Shown one piece after another: positions 7,426 to 10,584 of a DNA stretch of 10,584 bases. Below the pieces are notes generated by a model. It saw only the letters and a list, made by a program, of their open reading frames with translations. It searched no databases and was not told where the DNA came from. Positions within the stretch are counted from its first letter, which is position 1; every line of letters begins with the position of its first letter. Both the position numbers and the translations under genes were made by a program. This stretch comes from Thiothrix sp. (GTDB taxonomy: Bacteria > Pseudomonadota > Gammaproteobacteria > Thiotrichales > Thiotrichaceae), in the NCBI GenBank assembly GCA_011375245.1, contig DRMA01000198.1, positions 1 through 10,584 on the forward strand, read 5' to 3'.

Positions 7426-7432
7426 AAAGGGG
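7426..7432 (+). promoter_or_regulatory. Strong ribosome binding site deciding the gmhB GTG start
   Basis: AAAGGGG ends 6 bases before the GTG at 7439-7441. It is the best ribosome site in the window and supports a GTG rather than a later ATG, which would remove the catalytic DRDG motif. Confidence 0.7.
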
Positions 7433-7438
7433 AACAGT

Positions 7439-7987
7439 GTGCAACTTATTATTCTAGATCGTGATGGTGTCATTAATGAAGACTCTGATGCTTATATAAA
7501 ATCACCTGAAGAATGGATCCCTATTGCAGGCAGCCTTGAAGCCATTGCTAAGCTCAATGCTACTGGCTACAAAGTAGCTATTGCGACCAATCAATCAGGC
7601 ATTGCACGTGGTTACTATAATCTAGCAACACTAGAAGCAATGCACCAAAAAATGCAGTATTTACTAGCCCAGTATAATGGAAAAATAGACTATATTGCCT
7701 TCTGCCCACATAAACCTGATGATCACTGCCAATGTCGTAAACCACAAGCAACTATGTTAATCGAAATCATGCAGCATTTTAATATTTCTACTCAACAAAC
7801 CCTTTTCGTTGGGGACACGCTAAGTGACATGAAAGCAGCCCAATATGCACGAATACCATTTGTATTAGTACAAACAGGCAAAGGCAATAAAACACTAAAA
7901 ACAGGTGGTATCAACCAAGAAACAACACCTGTGTATAACAATTTATTTGCCTATGTTGCCCATTTACTTCAAACACACAAGCACTAA
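7439..7987 (+). CDS. gmhB: D-glycero-beta-D-manno-heptose 1,7-bisphosphate 7-phosphatase
   Basis: GmhB removes the 7-phosphate from heptose bisphosphate during cytosolic ADP-heptose synthesis, supplying the donor used by WaaC and WaaF. It is a HAD-superfamily phosphatase of 182 residues, close to the usual 190. Seen: motif I DRDGVIN at residues 7-13 (nucleophile Asp7, acid/base Asp9), motif II TNQSGIARG at 50-58, the zinc loop with Cys89, His91, Cys97 and Cys99 (CPHKPDDHCQCRKP), Lys101, and motif III GDTLSDM at 125-131 (Asp126, Asp130). The zinc loop is shorter than that of E. coli but keeps all four ligands. Related histidinol phosphatases share the fold; the LPS context favours GmhB. Its TAA overlaps the convergent ybiT stop by 4 bases. 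Confidence 0.93.
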   Translation: MQLIILDRDGVINEDSDAYIKSPEEWIPIAGSLEAIAKLNATGYKVAIATNQSGIARGYYNLATLEAMHQKMQYLLAQYNGKIDYIAFCPHKPDDHCQCRKPQATMLIEIMQHFNISTQQTLFVGDTLSDMKAAQYARIPFVLVQTGKGNKTLKTGGINQETTPVYNNLFAYVAHLLQTHKH

Positions 7988-9573
7988 CTGGCTCCCTGAC
8001 GCTCCAAATACTCCTCATAAGTACCACTAAAGAGATTAACGCCGTCAGGAGTCATATCAATAATTCGAGTCGCCAGCGATGAAACAAATTCACGATCATG
8101 ACTCACAAAAACCAAGGTTCCTGAGTAATTTTCCAACGCAAGGTTAAGCGACTCTATCGACTCCATATCCAAGTGATTGGTTGGCTCATCCATCAACAAA
8201 ACATTATTTTTTTGTAACATGAGTTTGCCAAATAATAACCGTCCTTGCTCACCCCCTGATACAACTTTTACTGATTTTTCGCTTTCTGCTTTAGAAAACA
8301 ATAAACGCCCTAACGTACCACGAATCGCCTGTTCATCATCGCCTTCTTGTCGCCACTGACTTATCCAATCATAAAGTGATAAGTCTTCGGCAAAGTCATC
8401 GGTATGATCTTGGGCAAAATAACCAATATCTGCATTCTCAGACCATTTTACCTGTCCGCTATCGGGCTTAATTTCAGTTTGTAAACAACGTAATAAGGTT
8501 GTTTTACCAATACCATTCGGACCAATAATCGCAATACGCTCCCCCACTTCAACCATCATGTCTAAATCACGAAATAACGGCTTATCGTAGCTTTTACTTA
8601 ACCCCTTGACTTTCAAGGCAGTACGATGCATTTTCTTTTTTTGTTCAAAACGAATAAACGGATTAACACGACTCGATGGTTTCACGTTTTCAATTTTTAT
8701 TTTTTCCATTTGCTTCGCCCGCGATGTAGCCTGCTTCGCTTTTGATGCATTAGCTGAGAAACGACTTACAAAGGCTTGTAGCTCAGCAATTTTAGCTTTC
8801 TTCTTCGCATTTTCATGCTGCAACCGCTCTCGTGCTTGTGTTGCCGCTGTCATATATTGGTCATAATTACCAGGAAAAAGACGCAATTCACCATAATCCA
8901 AATCAGCCATATGGGTACAAACACTATTCAAAAAGTGGCGATCATGGGAAATAATCACCATGGTACTTTTACGTTCGTTGATCAATTTTTCCAACCAACG
9001 AATCGTGTTAATATCGAGGTTGTTCGTTGGTTCATCAAGCAATAATATGTCAGGATCAGCAAATAAGGCTTGCGCTAATAAAACGCGCAATTTCCATCCA
9101 GGAGCGACAGCACTCATCAATCCAAAATGTTGTTCTTCGGGAATTTCTAGTCCAAGCAATAATTCACCTGCACGTGACTCAGCAGTATAACCATCCATTT
9201 CACCAAATGAGATTTCCAAATCAGCGACTTTCATTCCATCATCTTCAGTCATTTCAGGTAATGAGTAAATACGATCACGCTCTGCTTTTACATCCCACAA
9301 TTCTTTATTGCCCATAATAACAGTATCAATAACTGTTTGTTCTTCATACGCAAATTGATCCTGCTTCAACGTAGCAATACGTTCATTAACATCGTTGGAA
9401 ACATTACCAGCGGTTGGCTCTAACTCACGACTAAGAATTTTCATGAAGGTTGATTTTCCACAACCATTCGCTCCAATTAAACCATAGCGATGACCTTCAC
9501 CAAATTTTACTGAGACATCCTCAAACAGTGGCTTTTCACCAAACTGCATAGTTACATTTGAAACAGATAGCAC
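7984..9573 (-). CDS. ybiT: ABC-F family ATPase, YbiT type
   Basis: A cytoplasmic twin-ATPase protein of 529 residues, nearly the length of E. coli YbiT (530) and very like it throughout. ABC-F proteins bind the ribosomal E site and modulate or rescue translation; they are not transporters. Seen: first Walker A GANGCGKST at 34-42, degenerate signature APGWKLRVLL at 157-166 (typical for YbiT), Walker B ILLLDEPTNNLD at 176-187, ISHDRHFL switch, a charged linker at about 240-320 with the run FVSRFSANASKAKQATSRAK, second Walker A GPNGIGKTT near 350, signature VSGGEQGR, Walker B VLLMDEPTNHLD and switch VSHDREF. No membrane segments. The start is GTG (9571-9573), aligning with the family start; the upstream CGGGTAA is a weak ribosome site. 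A sigma70-type promoter lies about 80 bases upstream. The C-terminus overlaps the gmhB stop. Confidence 0.95.
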   Translation of the reverse strand: MLSVSNVTMQFGEKPLFEDVSVKFGEGHRYGLIGANGCGKSTFMKILSRELEPTAGNVSNDVNERIATLKQDQFAYEEQTVIDTVIMGNKELWDVKAERDRIYSLPEMTEDDGMKVADLEISFGEMDGYTAESRAGELLLGLEIPEEQHFGLMSAVAPGWKLRVLLAQALFADPDILLLDEPTNNLDINTIRWLEKLINERKSTMVIISHDRHFLNSVCTHMADLDYGELRLFPGNYDQYMTAATQARERLQHENAKKKAKIAELQAFVSRFSANASKAKQATSRAKQMEKIKIENVKPSSRVNPFIRFEQKKKMHRTALKVKGLSKSYDKPLFRDLDMMVEVGERIAIIGPNGIGKTTLLRCLQTEIKPDSGQVKWSENADIGYFAQDHTDDFAEDLSLYDWISQWRQEGDDEQAIRGTLGRLLFSKAESEKSVKVVSGGEQGRLLFGKLMLQKNNVLLMDEPTNHLDMESIESLNLALENYSGTLVFVSHDREFVSSLATRIIDMTPDGVNLFSGTYEEYLERQGAS

Positions 9574-9616
9574 AACGAATTACCCGTGTAGATTAAGTGT
9601 TTAAAGGAGCGTACAA

Positions 9617-9638
9617 AATAGGCTTGGGAAAGCTTATT
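9617..9638. repeat. 9-base inverted repeat with a 4-base loop in the ybiT leader
   Basis: AATAGGCTT (9617-9625) and AAGCTTATT (9630-9638) flank GGGA. On the plus strand the stem pairs fully with one G-U wobble and a GNRA-type loop; on the minus strand, which is the ybiT transcript, it has one A-C mismatch. No T-tract follows on either strand, so it is not a normal intrinsic terminator. It sits between the proposed ybiT promoter and start codon and could be a leader stem. Confidence 0.4.
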
Positions 9639-9653
9639 GGATACAGAATAGCC

Positions 9654-9681
9654 ATTATAAAAATTTCTGCTAGTGAATCAA
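9654..9681 (-). promoter_or_regulatory. Sigma70-type promoter for ybiT
   Basis: Read on the minus strand: -35 TTGATT (9676-9681), 16-base spacer, -10 TATAAT (9654-9659). Transcription would begin near 9647, leaving a leader of about 74 bases before the GTG, which holds the inverted repeat at 9617-9638. The -35 matches the consensus TTGACA at four of six positions. This suggests ybiT is transcribed independently of folA. Confidence 0.55.
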
Positions 9682-9699
9682 GCAATACATTTTGCCTTC

Positions 9700-10212
9700 T
9701 TATAAGCATCGAGTAAGTTTGCAAAATGTGTATGGGTAAGCATTTTTCTCATCAGGCAAATGCTTTTCTTCCGTTAACAATATCCATTGTGCTTGTTTTT
9801 CATAATCAGGAAATAAGGTATCACCCTGCAAATCAGCATCAATATGCGTTAAATACAAGCAGTTCGTATAAGGCAAAAAAAGATGATAAATCAATGCACC
9901 ACCAATAATCATTATCTCAGGCGCTTTTGCAGCTACTTTAAGCGCCATTTCAGCCGAATGTACAACATCACACCCTTGAACAACAAGTGCCTGATTGCGT
10001 GAAACAATAATATTTTGTCGTCCAGGCAAGGGTTTACCAATAGAGTCATAGGTATGGCGACCCATAATAATGGGTTTCCCCATTGTTGTTTTCTTAAACC
10101 ACGCAAGGTCAGCGGGAAGATGCCAAGGCATTTTATTACCTTGACCAATAACACGACCATGCGCCATAGCCACAATCATTGATATTGTTTGAAATGGAGC
10201 AAGAGATAACAT
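9700..10212 (-). CDS. folA: Dihydrofolate reductase
   Basis: FolA reduces dihydrofolate to tetrahydrofolate with NADPH in the cytosol and is the target of trimethoprim. Seen, numbered from the chosen start: Trp30 and catalytic Asp35 in MPWHLPADLAWF, cofactor-binding GRHTYDSIGKPLPGR from residue 51, a second cofactor site IMIIGGALIY, LTHIDADLQGDTLFPDY and a C-terminal strand with YTFCKL. It is close to the E. coli chromosomal type, not a plasmid-borne resistance type. The frame is open to an ATG at 10251, but that adds a hydrophobic stretch foreign to the family. I choose the ATG at 10210-10212 because TTAGG lies 7 bases before it, giving 170 residues; the ATG 11 codons later is possible but would cut the first strand. 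It follows sspB by 76 bases on the same strand. Confidence 0.93.
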   Translation of the reverse strand: MLSLAPFQTISMIVAMAHGRVIGQGNKMPWHLPADLAWFKKTTMGKPIIMGRHTYDSIGKPLPGRQNIIVSRNQALVVQGCDVVHSAEMALKVAAKAPEIMIIGGALIYHLFLPYTNCLYLTHIDADLQGDTLFPDYEKQAQWILLTEEKHLPDEKNAYPYTFCKLTRCL

Positions 10213-10288
10213 AAGAAAACCTAAAAACGACAATACAGGCAAGAAGCCCATATTAAATGGAAACAGTGTTTATCTATTAAACTCCCTA

Positions 10289-10584
10289 TTATTTGACAAC
10301 CCGCAACTGAGGTTTTTGCTTAGGTGGCTTAGGCGGTTCTGGATCATCATCGGGTACAGGAAAACCATCTTCGTCAGCAAATACAGTACCCTGACCATTT
10401 TCTTTTGCATAAATCGATTGTATCGCTCGCATTGGCACATAAACAGCAAAGGGCTGCCCGCGAAAACGAGCGCTAAACGAAACAGCTGTATTATCAATCA
10501 TCAAGTTTTCAACTGATGCAGGACTGATATTTAAAACGATCTCCCCATCTTGTACATACTGCTGCGGAACGCTGGTACTTTCAT
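10289..10584 (-). CDS. sspB: ClpXP protease specificity-enhancing factor SspB, C-terminal part (5' end outside window)
   Basis: SspB tethers ssrA-tagged proteins, made when ribosomes are rescued by tmRNA, to the ClpX unfoldase. The frame is open to the window edge, giving 97 visible residues; by comparison with E. coli roughly 35-40 N-terminal residues lie outside. Seen: VPQQYVQDGEIVLNISP at the start of the visible part, then SARFRGQPFAVYVPM and IQSIYAKENGQGTVF, which form the tag-binding domain; an acidic, Pro-rich flexible tail (DDDPEPPKPPK); and the terminal LRVVK, the conserved ClpX-docking motif. The tail is shorter than in E. coli. A TTG at 10502-10504 is not a start: the conserved domain continues upstream of it. 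In many gammaproteobacteria sspB follows sspA; that neighbour would lie beyond the window. Confidence 0.93.
   Translation of the reverse strand, partial: ESTSVPQQYVQDGEIVLNISPASVENLMIDNTAVSFSARFRGQPFAVYVPMRAIQSIYAKENGQGTVFADEDGFPVPDDDPEPPKPPKQKPQLRVVK

Noticed and set aside
7347..7427. N-terminal extension of waaF to an ATG at 7427
   Set aside because: The 27 extra residues are Cys-rich and unlike any WaaF N-terminus, and the known family start aligns with the ATG at 7344-7346. The extension also runs over the proposed gmhB promoter.
8177..9317. Several open frames of 60-96 codons on the plus strand opposite ybiT
   Set aside because: They are antisense shadows of a highly conserved gene, overlap one another, and show no motif or ribosome site.
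10213..10251. Hydrophobic N-terminal extension of folA resembling a signal peptide
   Set aside because: Dihydrofolate reductase is cytosolic and its family start matches a downstream ATG with a TTAGG ribosome site; the ATG at 10251 has no ribosome site.
10270..10516. Alternative frames of 66-75 codons over the sspB region on both strands
   Set aside because: The sspB frame carries the conserved substrate-binding domain, acidic tail and LRVVK end; the others have no recognisable content.
1..10584. CRISPR array, tRNA, insertion sequence, toxin-antitoxin or defence system
   Set aside because: I read both strands for regular spaced repeats, transposase motifs, tRNA-like cloverleaf sequences and paired small genes, and found none.

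Overview
The window reads as an ordinary but mosaic chromosomal stretch of an AT-rich gammaproteobacterium. Intact, E. coli-like copies of ybiT, folA and sspB, and a heptose-type LPS inner-core pathway (waaC, waaF, gmhB), support the class; I cannot name the genus from sequence alone. There are 12 genes, two of them cut by the window edges. I see no tRNA, rRNA, CRISPR array, insertion sequence or phage gene.

Layout. Positions 1-7987 form a lipopolysaccharide core oligosaccharide locus: the 3' part of waaC (+), a WaaE/LgtF-like family-2 glycosyltransferase (-), two family-4 glycosyltransferases (+), two class I SAM-dependent methyltransferases (+), an unassigned GT-A glycosyltransferase (-), waaF (-) and gmhB (+). 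Positions 7984-10584 hold housekeeping genes, all on the minus strand: the ABC-F translation factor ybiT, dihydrofolate reductase folA, and the C-terminal part of sspB.

How the genes work together. GmhB makes an ADP-heptose precursor. WaaC and WaaF add the first and second heptose to Kdo2-lipid A on the cytoplasmic side of the inner membrane. The GT2 and GT4 enzymes most likely extend or branch the core on these heptoses. The two methyltransferases and the 320-residue glycosyltransferase in the middle look like strain-variable decoration genes. Hand counts over 120-base samples give about 26-28% G+C there, against 41-42% in waaF and ybiT, so the middle (roughly 3.8-6.3 kb) may have been acquired or exchanged between the conserved waaC and waaF/gmhB ends. 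Acceptors and donors of the accessory enzymes cannot be read from the sequence.

Regulation visible in the sequence is modest: a good sigma70-type promoter for ybiT (9654-9681), a consensus -10 with a strong ribosome site before the GTG start of gmhB, a TAATG stop/start coupling between the second GT4 gene and the first methyltransferase, and very tight convergent gene ends (gmhB and ybiT overlap by 4 bases). I did not find a convincing new biological system; the best leads are the AT-rich core-modification island and the unassigned glycosyltransferase and methyltransferases in it.
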